From Puffinus mauretanicus (lineage: Eukaryota > Chordata > Aves > Procellariiformes > Procellariidae), in the NCBI GenBank assembly GCA_023333565.1, contig JAJKFH010002068.1:1102240-1166239 (forward strand): a stretch of DNA of 64,000 bases. The letters run 5' to 3'. The notes below the pieces were generated by a model. It was not told the DNA's origin, did not search any database, and worked only from the letters and a program-made list of their open reading frames with translations. The stretch's first letter is position 1. Each line of letters opens with the position of its first letter. Below are positions 28,262 to 40,990 of the stretch, in pieces. The translations under genes and the position numbers were made by a program.

Positions 28262-28350
28262 AGCCTCAGGGACTGTGACACAGGGGCTGAATTCCACTTC
28301 CAGCTCTCTTCCTGGATGATTACAAGGGGTCATTTCCTCTCCTTATGCTC
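28262..28350 (+). repeat. Possible MIR-type SINE relic
   Basis: GGCTGAATTCCACTTCCAGC then GGTCATTTCCTCTCCTTATG weakly follow the forward MIR core order. Confidence 0.3.
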
Positions 28351-30209
28351 CACTTCTCCCTCATCTCTTCCATTTTTAAAACCCATTTTTAAGGGGTTTT
28401 CAGAATGAGGGAAAGTAATGCAGCACCTAATATTGGTCACTTACTGGCAATAATAATGCAGCCCTCCTTCAGAAGCACAGCCTAGCTGACATTATATTAC
28501 AAGAGCAGCCAAAAAAGCCCCAAGACAGACACGCATAAATGCCAGCATGTTTCTGAGTACTCTGACTGAGTGATGTCCCACATCTATTTCAACTCTACTT
28601 ACCAGGATTCTCTGATCAAGGTAGAATTATTTGCTGATCAAGGATAGTATTGATTCTAACGCGTTGGCCTACTGGGATCAGTCTGGATGACACAGTAGAC
28701 CCCGACAGATTAAATACTGTCAGAACATTCCAGGGAAGCTTTGAGGAAAGATTCTCTTCTTGTTACTGCTTTAGCATATGTCAAGTTTCACAGCTCCTGG
28801 GATAGCAAGATGTTTCATGCCAGCCAAGGCTAACAGCACAGCATCTTAGTGCAAGCCAATGTTGGGGATGTTTCTCTGTACAGATGAATACAAGTCTTGG
28901 GAAGAGGGAGGTGGACGACAGGGTTATTTCCTAATGGTTATTCTACTAAGCAGTGAAGTTGAGAGTTCCAGATGTATCACATCTCCACCTCTTCTCTTGC
29001 ACGTATAACCCTGTACCGACACCTTTCCAAGACCATTTAAAGCAAACATCGAGGGAAGGTAGATTTGATTGTTTAAGGAGCTGCAAGCTTTGAAAGAACG
29101 CACCATGATCACTTCTTTAGATAATTCAAATACCACCTTGCTTCGTAACCTGGCAGCCAAACAGGAAGACTTGACTGAAGGATCAGGAGAAAACAAAAGC
29201 AGCCAGACAAGGAGTGTAAGCTAGAATAGCATCTAGGTGGGGGAAAAAGGCTTGGCTTTCATGAGAAAGCCACAGAGGTCGTTTTTTTGAAGCCCAACGC
29301 ATCTATTCATTACCCAAACCCGCAAGCTATAAACAGTCTGGCAAGCAGCAAATACCACATTGAGAAGATGAAGAGACAGCATCATTCTCTTCACAGAGGC
29401 CTAATGCTCCACCAGCTGATCCACACGGCAGGTTTCCGATCAAACCAACACTGAACAGCAGGAGGAAAAAAGGCAGAAATCTGACTGGAGACATAAAGCA
29501 AATACTAAGGAGTAACAGACTTTAAGACAGCTGGACATTTCATCAGCATAACATGCGGTAAAGGGCCTTTGTAGTGGTGAAGGCCTGTCCTTCCCCACCC
29601 ATTATAAAGATCTTAATCTTAAATAATTGCACGTGTAATTTTAATAATTCCTTCATTCATTGGAGAACTCTAAACTGGTTTGTAAGCACTGGCTTATTAA
29701 GGACAGGAGGTAATACTGGTTTCAGTCCATTACTAGATGGGAATGGTAGAACTGTCAGAAATGCTGAAGAAATAAGAATGTTCAGTAAATATTCTGTTTC
29801 TGCACTGGGAGAAAAAGCTAGCTCTAACATGGTATGAAAATGAAATACTTTTCATTCCAGCAGTGAATTAAAAGGTTTCCAAACAGAAACTTCTAAAGTT
29901 GTATAGTTTTAAATCAGCAGATTTAGGTAACTTGCTCTCAAAGAGTTTCAGAATAGTTAGCCAGAGAAGTTCTTTAGACACTTTACTCAGATTTTTAATG
30001 AGCCTCAGAACAATGAGGAAATACAAGGTAAATAGGAAAACATAGCACAAAGCATAAGCATAACCAGAATAATCCAAGTAATTTTATAACCCCCAGGAGA
30101 AATAATGAAATAGAGGAAACCGGACAAGTAATAATAAATTAAAGGAGGGTGATATAATTTATGCAAATTAAAGCTTGTTAATGGAAAAGATGTTAAACTA
30201 ATATATCTT

Positions 30210-31232
30210 TTTTGCTGAGACAATAGTGCCAGTGTAATGTGCTTAGACTTCTGCAAGTTATTTGATCTCACACCACAACTTTTTGAATGAGAAATTACAA
30301 GTCAACCTGGCACAAATTAAATGGATTAAAAGGTGATTAAAAGACCTCAGAATATAAGCATGTAACCAATTCTCCCTAATATTTTTATCGATGACCTGGA
30401 AGAAAACAAAGAGTCATCGCTGACAGTTAACACAGCGAATGCGCGAGTTAATGACAAGTAGTGAAATCCCAGGGTCATACACACAAAATAGCATGGGCCA
30501 GTGGGTGAAGTTGGCATTTTAAAAGCAGGGAATATTATCCCAGGAAAAAGTGACTCTGAAAAGGGTGCAAGGGTCAGAGTGGGAATCAGGTGAAGAGGTT
30601 TATCATGGGCAATGCCCTAGCCATATCAATAATGTGGACATAAATGCCAGAGTAGTAATCAGAGCAGGAAGATTATATATAGTGTGTGTGTATATATATA
30701 TATATGCTTGACATTACTCAAATACAGTACCAACAGTTCAAGATGGATGCTGATATATAGTGTCGGGGTTTTGCAGAGAGTCATGCAGATGATTAAAGAT
30801 TTGGGATTGCCTCTTTATATGGAGAGACTGAAGGACCTCACTCTATTGAACTCATTAAGGAGAAGGCTAAAAGGTTTCGTGATGATGGTCTATGGCTACT
30901 AAAAGGGAGTTCCAAAGAGTGACATACAAAGCTGGAAGGAGACCAAGTGGCAGGATTGTGACACTGAACAAATTCAAATTAGCAATATCATCATCATTTC
31001 CTAAAAAGTGAGAGTAGTTACTCACTGAAACAATTTACTAGGATCAATGCAGGACAGGTCCAGGACATTTAATCAAGATTGGACACTTTCCTTAAAAAGA
31101 AAAGTACAAAGACAAGCCGCCATAAACAGGAACTAGTTTGGGGAAGTCCTATTGCTTATTATAGTGCAAGAACTCAGTCTTGAGGGTAACAGTGGTCTCT
31201 TGCCCTTTTAACCCATAAATCTAAATATTTCC
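30210..31232 (+). mobile_element. Ancient CR1/L3-like LINE relic
   Basis: Decayed non-LTR retrotransposon in plus orientation, recognisable by translated pieces in order. LDFCKLFDLTPQ (near 30245) resembles the RT motif LDFSKAFDTVPH. IFIDDLEEN (near 30385) resembles IFINDLEDG. QRVMQMIKDLGLPLYMERLKDL (near 30770-30835, shown in part) resembles the ERVQRR..MIKGLE.LPYEERLREL region of CR1. Its 3' tail has AATCAAGATTGGACACTTTC and a GGGGAAGTCCTAT block typical of old amniote CR1 3' ends. Frameshifts and stops break it throughout. A TG/TA microsatellite (30672-30706) lies inside. Confidence 0.75.
30672..30706. repeat. TG/TA dinucleotide repeat
   Basis: A TATATA, GTGTGTGT, TATATATATATA series inside the ancient LINE relic. 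Confidence 0.9.
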
Positions 31233-31261
31233 ATTTCCATATGCAGCACCAGAGGTGCTCT

Positions 31262-31558
31262 CCCCAGCCTGTATATGGGGAAGCTGAATCATGGAAAGGC
31301 TAGTGCCTACGTTTCCAAAGGCCATGCAAGGGTACCAAACACTGCACAGACTCCTGATGTGAAAGGGAATAAAAGGCACGTGGGCCCTGAGAAAGTATGT
31401 TTCTGGGTAAACCAAGTAAAACATCCCAAATAAGAAGCTGCATTTGAAAACAAAGGTTGGAGAAAGCAATGTGGGTTATCCTCAGCAGGGAAGAGGGCAG
31501 AAGCCCAGGCCCCTGACTGCCAGCCCACCGCATTCACTACTCTACTCCACAAGAGAAC
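31262..31558 (-). repeat. Possible MIR-type SINE relic, interrupted
   Basis: GTATATGGGGAAGCTGAATC at the left and AGCCCAGGCCCCTGACTGCC near 31502 resemble two halves of a reversed MIR-like element (gatggggaaactgaggc; acccaggagtcctgactccc), separated by about 150 bases of other sequence. Confidence 0.35.
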
Positions 31559-31559
31559 A

Positions 31560-34500
31560 GAGCCAGTATGTGCAGGACGATTATCCTGAAGTGCAGGCTA
31601 TGGTTTTGATTCTGAAGTTACAGATCAGGTTTTCTTAATGAAACACTGAGTTTGCACAGTTACGTTTTGGCTTTAGATGCCTCTCTGCCCACAGGAACAT
31701 GGAGCAGGACTGCTGCCAACGGACATCTCAAAATCTGATGTCTATTATATTGGGTGGTATATTCAGGAGTAATAAATATCAACCAGCCAAAGCAAAATCT
31801 TTCCCTCCAAATGCCCTGTGCTTTGCCACTGAAGCAGCCATCTAATATGATCCCCAATGCCAATTCACAAAGACCCCCAAGTACCCAAGTTCATTATGCC
31901 CTTCAGAGTCAGCCAGCTCCATCCAGAGAACAAGCCTTTAGAAAAAGAATCATGCACTGAGATGACATTAAAGAGTTCCAACAAATTAAGGGCAACTTCT
32001 CTGGAGTACAATTTAAAACATTCAAGCAACTTAAAGCCAGAGTGCAATCCTCAGCAGAAAGAAAGCTGCACTGTGTACGTTTCCAATTGATTTTCCTTGT
32101 CCGTGCTGAGAGACCTCCCCAGGTGGAGGCTGGTCTCCAAACATGGGAAATCACTGAAGCAACTGATACCTAGACTTTATTATGTATTGAACTCATGTGT
32201 GGTCTTTACTATACCGCTACTAAAGTTACGCAGCCAGATTATTCCCTGGCTTACATCTTGGATCCCCCCAAAGCTGGACAGGGGTCACGTGCGGCAGATC
32301 TCTGGGCAACTGAGCATGATTATCCCAGTCGAAGCTGCCACCTGCAACAAACATGAACACCTGGGTCACTTCCTTTCATACAGTATTTCCTGCTTTTCCA
32401 GTAGCTACGCTGGATGTGATACAGCAACAGCTCCTCTGCTTTACCCACTCTAGGTACACTTGGGGCCTCATTTCCCAAAGCGGTGGCGGCCAGTGAACAG
32501 CAGGACAGGTGAGAAACTTGATCACAAGTTGGAACCGTCTTCCTTCTGTTGTGGAGTAAAGATCTGAATCCCAGCTTTTTCTGTATTTTGGAGTAGTCCT
32601 GGCTTCGCTTCCTAGTGGGATTTGACACTTCATCCCTCAACTCCTTTTTTCAGTGCACTTGAGTCCCGGATAAAGACGGGGGCGAGAATTCAGACTGCCT
32701 GTATCGTTATGTACCAAGCAAAAATATTCTACCATCAATGTGTCCTGTTACCCTGTTAGTGAGGGTGGAATTATACACGGTACAGATCAAGATAGAGTTT
32801 GGTCTTAAGATACAGTACTCACACACAAACGTTTTTCAGACTCCTCTGTCCTTCCCTCTCTCTTACTTTGCTGCATGTATTTCCCTGCAATATGGGGGAA
32901 AGAAATCGTTTTTGCTCTTGTTTCTAGAGCTTGGTGTCATAAGCAGTCCAGGGTATTAGCACTCCCACCACAATGACAAAATGACTCTCAAGATGTAAGT
33001 TGTTCAGCATCACACTGCTAAAGGAAAAGCACAGTAACTTATAGAGCATATAATTTCAAATATCCTTTAACCATACTTTTTTTTAGATTCTATAGTGGTT
33101 TGAAGGCAATAGCAGAGACATCAATGGAAGAACTAAATCCTCCCAAAGCAAGGATGATTTTTGCCCTCTGCACACACCAGGGGAGAAAAATGCTTACCAG
33201 CCTCATAGAATTACTTCTACTGAACTTATTTCTGAGAAATCCATCACAGCAAGGTGAGACTTCAAAAAAACAGATCCACATTGCTGATGCAAACAAGTGC
33301 AGATCCATAGACTTCCAGCCCTGAATTACCAGCTCATGAATTTCAACCTGAAAACGTTTTAAGGAATCACATTGTTTATTTTGGGATTAAAAAAACCCAG
33401 ACCAAATGTATTACATTTTTACAGAATTAAAAGCATCCTTATAAGGAGTATGCAGGCTGCCCTTCTCATTCCGGATGGGCTGCTTCTTGACTACCTTGAG
33501 ACCACATACTGTCCACTATGCCTGCAAAAACCTCAGCAATGGTGTTTGAAGCTGCACCTGAAGGACAGCACCCACCACCAAAAAAATAAATAAATCGGCC
33601 CTCTGCTCTGAAAGAGCCAATTTCAATTCAATATCAATTTAGTTTGATAAGAAACAAAACTGCTTGAGGGCCAGAACACACCAAATTTTCCAGGCTCTGC
33701 TAGGTGTCCTCTGATGCACACTAAATTTTGATGCCAGTCTAAAGATGAAAAGGAAGTCAACAAAGTTAAACTGATGTAAATCTAAACTGACTGTGATCGA
33801 AGTCCAATCCTGCATTCACACTGCCATGCTCATTTTAACCCACATTTACTTTCGATCAGAATATGATGTTATCAATTCTATTGCAGCTAAGCAGGAACAT
33901 GCCAGGCATGGATGAGGTCCCAACAGTTTTAGGTACTGAACACATAAGGAACAAAATACTACCCAGCCATATACAATTTCTTATATTTTTTTAACTGACC
34001 CTAAAACCCTGTAATACTTAAGACTAATGGTGTACAATTTTTAAGTAACGCTACTTATTGTAAACTCAAGTTCAATGAACCGTCACTGAAGAATCTTGTA
34101 GTGCCTTTCTTTGTAAGTGTACTTTACGGTTAAGTGGGTGAATCACAAGGGGGAAATAAAACAGGAATTGATATCATCGTCCCCTCTGGGGGAAAAAAAA
34201 AAAAAGAAGTAAAAAAAGATATGTTTGTGTAGTTCACCCCATGTCACAGAAAAAGAGATCTCAAGAATCACAGCTGTGACGAACGGTGGGAAAAGTTATT
34301 GATCTAAAAGAATTCATTTTTACTATAAGGGCTGGTACTTTTACTTATTTCATAAAGGTCTGGCATCAAATCACTGTGAATTTCAGGATTATCTAATTCT
34401 ATCTAATCTCATTCAATCACTGATGCTCCAGACTGTGGCAGAAAGGAATGCTTGCCCTTTCCTGTCTTCAGGGGCTATCGCCGGTTACCCTAGCAACACA

Positions 34501-37500
34501 GCAAAAGCAGCTTCAACAGAGCTGAGTACCACCTATCACATTCATCTCCAGATAAAAAGAAAGGATGGGGTTACAAGGGAGTTTTTGCAATTTGATGGGT
34601 AGAGATAGGCAGAACAGCAGCTACCATTGGAGTGGAATCTACTCATAACTCTGAATTAGCAAGGCCCCAGAGACTCAGTGATAAATACAAGCTCCTAGGG
34701 GTAAGACACTCATAGACAGCAAACCAGTCTGGTAAAATCGTCTGCTTGCTTTCAAAAGAGAAAGAGAAAAGTTTTATACTAAGAAGCTGTGATGATTAAG
34801 AGGCCCAAGTGAACTGAAGCTGTTTAAAATCCCAGAGCTGCTTTTTAAATTATCTGAAACAATCACACCTCCCAGCACTAAACTGGGAATCAAATACAAG
34901 CAAACACACAACTTTCTTGCATCGTCATCATAAGAAATATTTTAGAAGATGTATTTTCTAGACCAAAAGGCTGTCGAGTGTCTCTTCTGCCACCAAAAGC
35001 TCTCAAGTTTTTCTGCTTCTTAATTCTCTGGAAACCGTTCAAAAAAGTTCTACCTTCCTAATTGATTAGCACAATGCAAGAAGTAACGGGTACTGCCCAT
35101 CATCTTACATCTTAAGACAGAAGATGCTGTTCCTCTTAGAAATATTGATTAAACCTTACTATGAAGTAATTTTTTTTTTCTATTTTACAATGTGATAAAC
35201 AAAAGGCCGTATCAAGGCTCAGGTTTTTTTAAATGAGCGGGCACCAATGCAGAACTCACTCAGACAACTGCCTCCGACTTGCACTGAGGCACAAGGCCTC
35301 TTGCTCCACGGCACTGCCCCTGCAGCACTTTCAAAGAACTGAGCTCTGGATGTGTGCTGGTAAACACAGCACCTTTAGCCAAATACACAGGACACCTCTA
35401 CCAGCAAAAGCTGCTGCAGCAGCACCCATGCAGATGAACAACACCTTTTTCTGGCAAGCACCCCACTGAAAAAAACAAGGCTGTTTGTATGAGCCCCCAG
35501 TCTAATGTCACAGTGCGGCAGCCATGGGGACAACGGCCTTCGCTGATGTCTGAACGCGTTACACCGAGGTGAGACTGCCTCCAGTGACCTGGCTTGTTGG
35601 CGAACGCTGGCGCAAGTTTCTTTCAGCTGAAGATGTAAAAGATTGAAAAAGCCTACTTTGCATACCGATTGAAGCTATCTTGACATCTTAAAATGAGGGA
35701 TTTGACGTGCAGGAATATTTTCATGCAGGTAATCAAAAAACAGGGCTTGATGGTACTCCAGATTCTGTGGCTTTGTATGCATGTGCAAAATAAAGAGAAA
35801 TCAGTAAAAGCTAAAGTTCCACATTGACTACAGGTAAAAAAAATGAGCAAGAATCTTTCTTTCCATGCTTGGGAATTCCCTCCATCCATCCCTCCTCATC
35901 CTCAGACATGTTACAAGAAAATCCCATATCAGATTATATTTATGCCCCAGGGGAATGTGTAATTTCCTCTCTGTTCTCACCGGTTTTCTTAAAATAACAG
36001 AGCCAAAAATAAAAGAAAGGAAATGCATTGCTCCAACAGTGGAGGTGATATATACAGAAGATTTACCTTCACACAAGAGTAGTATGAGAGTAAAGCAGAG
36101 GTGCTAAAGATGTTCTCAGTTTTATTTACAAAACTGCACATGATTCCTGCAACAATAAATAACTCTTCAGGGAGATGTCTTTCATTGCCCTCAATTGGAA
36201 AACACAACTTCGGGACACAGAGCCCTGTAATGAGTTTTTCACTGACATCTACCAGAAGTGAGGAAGGTGAGCATCTCCTAACAGAAAAAAGCCCTGAAAT
36301 GGTAAGAATGGTGATTCTTCAGCTGTTGGATTAGTGAAGATGATGCATTTCAATATGGAGAAGGAAGAAAGGGGAGAAGAGGGCATAGATGCCAAACAAG
36401 AATCTGCTGTGTACCAAGACGTTTTCCAGATAAAGGAAATAGACTGTGCATAAGAGAAACAGAATAAGACAATGCAGAAGAAAACAAACAAACAAACACA
36501 AAAACAAACAAAAGATAGAAAAAAGGAAAAAAAATATAGACAAAACAAAGTGATTTTGCAAGCATAAAATTCTGACCAAGCATTACTTCACTAAACACAG
36601 AGTGGATCTCTTTTCCAAAGTCTAGGGCCAATAAGAAACCGCTTCTCTGTTCTCCCTGTCCCATAACTGAACCAGAACAAGCAATCTGAAAAGTTCACCA
36701 TCTCTGCAAACTTGAACTAGTCGATAGTTTTAAACCTCAGGAAAAGAAAAGTGAACAAAGTTTAGGAGGGAGTTAATTCTGATCCTTTAGTCACCTCTGC
36801 CATTTAGATCCCATGTTCACTAAAGGCATTTGCCATCAGGCTCCAAATTAGCACTGATCCCTTTGAATAAGGCCAGCAAGTTTGGACATAGACCACTGCA
36901 AATTAAAACCAGGTGTCTGTGCCCTGAAGCAGTAGAGACAGCCCTAAGCAGTTTAATGACATCTCTAAATAATTTTGACAGCAAAATTACTTATCCTATG
37001 TCACCTTTACACTTCCCTTGACACACCGCTAACAAGATGATGTTGCTTTCCCTGCTTCTATATATTTATTTATCTATCTTTCCTCCCATGCTTAACTTTC
37101 TTTTCCTCAGACCAGTACATTTTCTAGACCTGATGGAGTACAGTACAATTCACCAGGCAAGCAGTGCTAGCTGCAAAGCCCATCCTGCATCTGCTGACTT
37201 AGCGTGTAAAACTTACTCCCACAGGGGCTGAGGGCTCGGAAGCTGCCTCTTCCTACAACTGAGCCCACCAGAGAACATAACGCCACAGTGCCAGCGACGC
37301 CACTCTGTCTTGGCTCTACCAGGGAATCACCACCACGCAAAAGTCTGCGGGACAAGGAAACCCCCTCTGCAGTCTTTGTGGAATCCCAGCAGGAGGAAAT
37401 TTGCTCACTCCAAGCAGAACCCCTCATACACGCCAACCTCGGCATAAATATTCTTTCAACCTCTTTCAGGGAGGGTTAGCTTGGCCCGTTATTCACCAAC

Positions 37501-40259
37501 ACCTCACAAACACTAAACTGAACTCACAGATCTTCCTCTGTCCTTCCATCATGCAAGACCTTTTGCATTCAGTTTCCCATCATTGCTCACTGGAACAGCA
37601 GAAATCTTCACTACAGCTCTTGCACTATAGCAAACCTCCCCCACTTGGAACTCCTTAAAATCCACTGTAAGACAAAATTATTTTCCTAAGCCATAGCTGC
37701 TTATACATCTCTGCTGTTCGCTCACAAGACTGCAATCCAATTAATATTTTCCTTTCCAGAGGGTATTTAATAATCCACAAAATTAAATCCTTCAGTATTG
37801 TGCTGGCACTCTTGGTGCCATTGATCTGGGTTTGTTCTGCCTCTGTGTAAAATAATAACTAGTCATTTTATTGGTGCAACACCCATCTTCCAAATCTCTG
37901 ACAGTGGACAACATCGTGCAATTGCAGGATGGCCTGTTCACGAGCTGAGTTTGAGGACCGTTAGGAATAACGCAGAATACATTTAGGAGCACCTCTCACA
38001 TCCACACCGATTCCCACTCCAAGCTGTCAGTTTTCCCCTGTGAAGTGCTGTATGACCCAAGAGCAGCTGATTTTAGGGACCCTTCTGTGACAGAAGCAGA
38101 CATACATGTTCCCACCGCCCTCGGATTAGAAAGCCTCGCAAGCTGAGGCTGCGGACTCAAACTCAGCACCTCTCCCCAGCACCGGATGAGATGTGTGAGT
38201 CTCACCCCATTTAAAAGCACAACATACCTTATCTCCAGTTTCTCTATAAAGGTGATGTCTGACAGATTTTGAATAAACTTTCGTTCAGCATTCAAGTTTA
38301 ACTTACAGGTTTGCAGCGCAACACACACTCTAAAAATTACCTGAGTGAAGTCCATTAAAAAACCAAAACGGAACAAAAAAACCCACAAACAAACAAAAAA
38401 CCCCAACCAAGTCAAAAAACTCCAACAAATGCCAACCTAAACTAAAATGTGCTGGATTAAAAGCAACAATCCAAATCAGCATGAAACCTCAAATAAAAAT
38501 CAACAGACTGTGCCAAAGACCTTGGGGGGATAAAAAGGTTTATAAGTCTGCTTTACAGAGGGGCTTTTTCCACATTTGTAAGGCAGCCCCCAGAGACACG
38601 AAGGCAAAGTTATGAAAACAGCCCCCTTCACATAAACCCCAAGATTCTCCAGCTCCAATCCTTAGGTCCACAGCAGCTCAGAAAGGAACCTAAATCTAAT
38701 CTATTCAGTTAAAAGTACAATTTCAGACTTAATCCTGCCTCTACAGGCAGCCAACTAAATTTTCCAGCAGTCAAAGCCCTTTTCTCATAGGAAAGTTCTC
38801 TTGAAAGACTCATGTCCAGTGTGGGAGACTCCCCTTTCTGGGCCAGCCTCTGAATTCGGATCCCACAACACAGGGATCTACTCAGTAGCCCAGGGATCTC
38901 CCTTCCTTCCCCTCTGTTCCTGGCTTTCCAGGCAAACTGCGGAGCAGCCCTGTGGCATCACCGGGGAAGGGCAGTGAATGCAGCTGCAGCCAGAACCCAA
39001 TAGCACCAGTCACACGAAGCCACACTTCGGGGGAGATGCAGAGCTGCCTTCCACCCCTGCACCTCTGGAACAGGGAGACAGGAGAATGCTCAGAAATCTA
39101 AGGGCTAAATAACAGAGATTTTGCTGATTACTGGCATTCAGTTTTTTTAAGTAAGAAGATAGTTACTTCTTCCATCCTTGACAAAGTCTTGGACTAATGC
39201 CTTAACCTCAGGAGCGCCAAAAGAAAACAACAACAACGATGACGACGAAAAGCAAAAAGCAGCAAATAAAAAGAATTGCATATAAATCAAATCAAGAACA
39301 AAACACAGCCCCAGTAAGCAAATGAATTACCATTGTCATTGACCAAGTTATGCACAATTACCATGTGTCTTGAGATGCAACGAAGGAGATGGGGTAAAAA
39401 AAAAAAACACCTCAAACTCCAACACGGGCTACCTTTCAAACAGACACCCTGTCCAAGAAAAGATGGGAAAAGAGGATGAGGAGCAGCCAATGTCCAGTCC
39501 TAACACACTTTCAGAGGCAGCATGGCTAGTATGAAAAACACAATAAGGGCCATGCTCTGTCTGATAAGGGAGACAATCAAAGTATACCTATCATAAGGAA
39601 TGCCTCTCCTCTGCTTTCCTGGATATGCAATGCGGGACTTTGCAAATCTGAGATATTTTGTCTGAGCAATAAAGATTTTAGTGCTGTTCTCAAGACCATG
39701 AGGTTTCCCCCTCCCGCTGGCTAAAAAGACCACTGCCAGTGAGCACGCTTCCAAGACCAGCCCCGGCTGTGGGTCTGAAAGTGGAGATGGAGCGAATGCG
39801 TGAGGGGTATTTGGAGCACAGAGGGAAGTTTGATGGGGACAGAGGGAACCCTGCAGTGAATGGGTTTCACCAGAATAGACTGGAATCCATCCAGGGCTCC
39901 AGTCGAGATGAACTGTGTCTGCCTAGAATTGACAAGTATAAATATGGGGGAAGACCCCTGTTCACATCTGACAACTTACTTTGCGAACGCTTGGCATCCT
40001 GTGCCTCCAAAAAAATTGAAGGGACTGAGACCTGTGCCACTTCTCCCCTCCAGATCTAAAAAGTCGCGGGTGCAAAGGCTAGGATACAAAGAAAAGGGGA
40101 CAGGAAAATCGGAGGCACAGTCCCTCTGCAGAAGGATATGGGGTGGGCAGAGCGTACAGTGCCCCATTCCCCAGCTCTGCAGAGCTGGGGAGAGAAGCAG
40201 ACAGCGCTGTGCCGTGCAGGCACCCCTTCCCCGCCAAAGCCTCTGCTATGCTGACTGCA
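31560..40259. other. Intron 2, middle part: no gene seen
   Basis: About 8.7 kb of AT-leaning intronic sequence with a low-complexity block at 36.5 kb and CAAA/AAC-rich patches near 38.37 and 39.22 kb. I found nothing coding. Confidence 0.6.
36478..36545. repeat. A-rich/CAAA low-complexity stretch
   Basis: AAACAAAC-type units grading into A-rich sequence. It gives rise to Phe/Leu-rich chance ORFs on the other strand. Confidence 0.85.
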
Positions 40260-40990
40260 CACCCGGCCCGGGAAGGATGACTCTGCCCTTCCAGCCCCCA
40301 CAGCGGCACAGGGGATGCCCGCCCCAGCCCCGGAGGGAGCCTCCTGCACTCCCCCGTTCCCGGGGGACCGCCCTGCATCCCCCCCCCCGGCTCGCACCGA
40401 CCCTGCGGCGCAGAGGGGCCCTCCTGCACCCCCCTGCCTTCCCCCCGGCCGGCGGTGGCTCTCCCCCCCCCCCGCCCCGCTCCCCGGCGGCCCCGCCGCT
40501 GATTGATGGATGCCGGCGCGGGGGCGGCCGCGGCCGCGGCCCGGGGGAGGAGGCGCCAGGGCGGCCGGCGCGACGCGGCTGCTCCCCCTCCGCCTCGCAG
40601 GAAACCGGCGGTCGGTGGCGGAGCTGGCCCCGGCGCCGGCCGCTGTCTGCAGCTGCAGCAAACGAGCTGCGACGGGGCGGCGGGGGGCGGCGGAGCCGGG
40701 CTCGGCGGGGGCCGGGCGCCGCTTTCTCCGGCCGCCGCGGGGGCACCGCCGGCACCGCGGCCGGGGGGAGCGGGCGGGGCGGCGCCAGCCCCGGCGGGCC
40801 GGGGGGGGCCGGGGGCCGCTGCCCGGCTGTGTCGGTGCTCGCCGAGGCGGGACGGGGGCTGGGAACCGGGGGCGTCCCGCCCGCCGGGCTCGGTTTTATT
40901 GCGGGGAGCGGACCAGCTGGTAACGAGTCAGCTCGGGGGGGTCGCGCAAGGCTCGGCTCTGGTTCCTCAGACGTGTTTTCCAACCCGGCT
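40260..40990. promoter_or_regulatory. Orphan CpG island inside SAMD11 intron 2
   Basis: Extremely GC- and CpG-rich, with long C and G runs (for example near 40381, 40461 and 40800). On its right side, minus-strand CCAAT boxes lie at 41113-41117 and 41141-41145, followed by TTTAATC at about 41086-41092. This is the arrangement expected of a minus-strand promoter firing into the island. A 408-codon plus-strand ORF and several others cross it, but all are Pro/Gly/Arg/Ala-rich with no domain and are best explained by GC content. It may be an alternative SAMD11 promoter or an enhancer. Confidence 0.55.

Larger units (their letters stand above)
7811..30209. other. Intron 2, left part: no gene seen
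   Basis: About 22 kb of unique-looking intronic sequence with the SINE relics and AT-rich stretches listed separately. Homopurine or pyrimidine-rich patches occur (for example 9660-9730 and 12599-12660). No RNA gene, exon or conserved domain was recognised on either strand; ORFs are short and lack known motifs. Confidence 0.6.
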
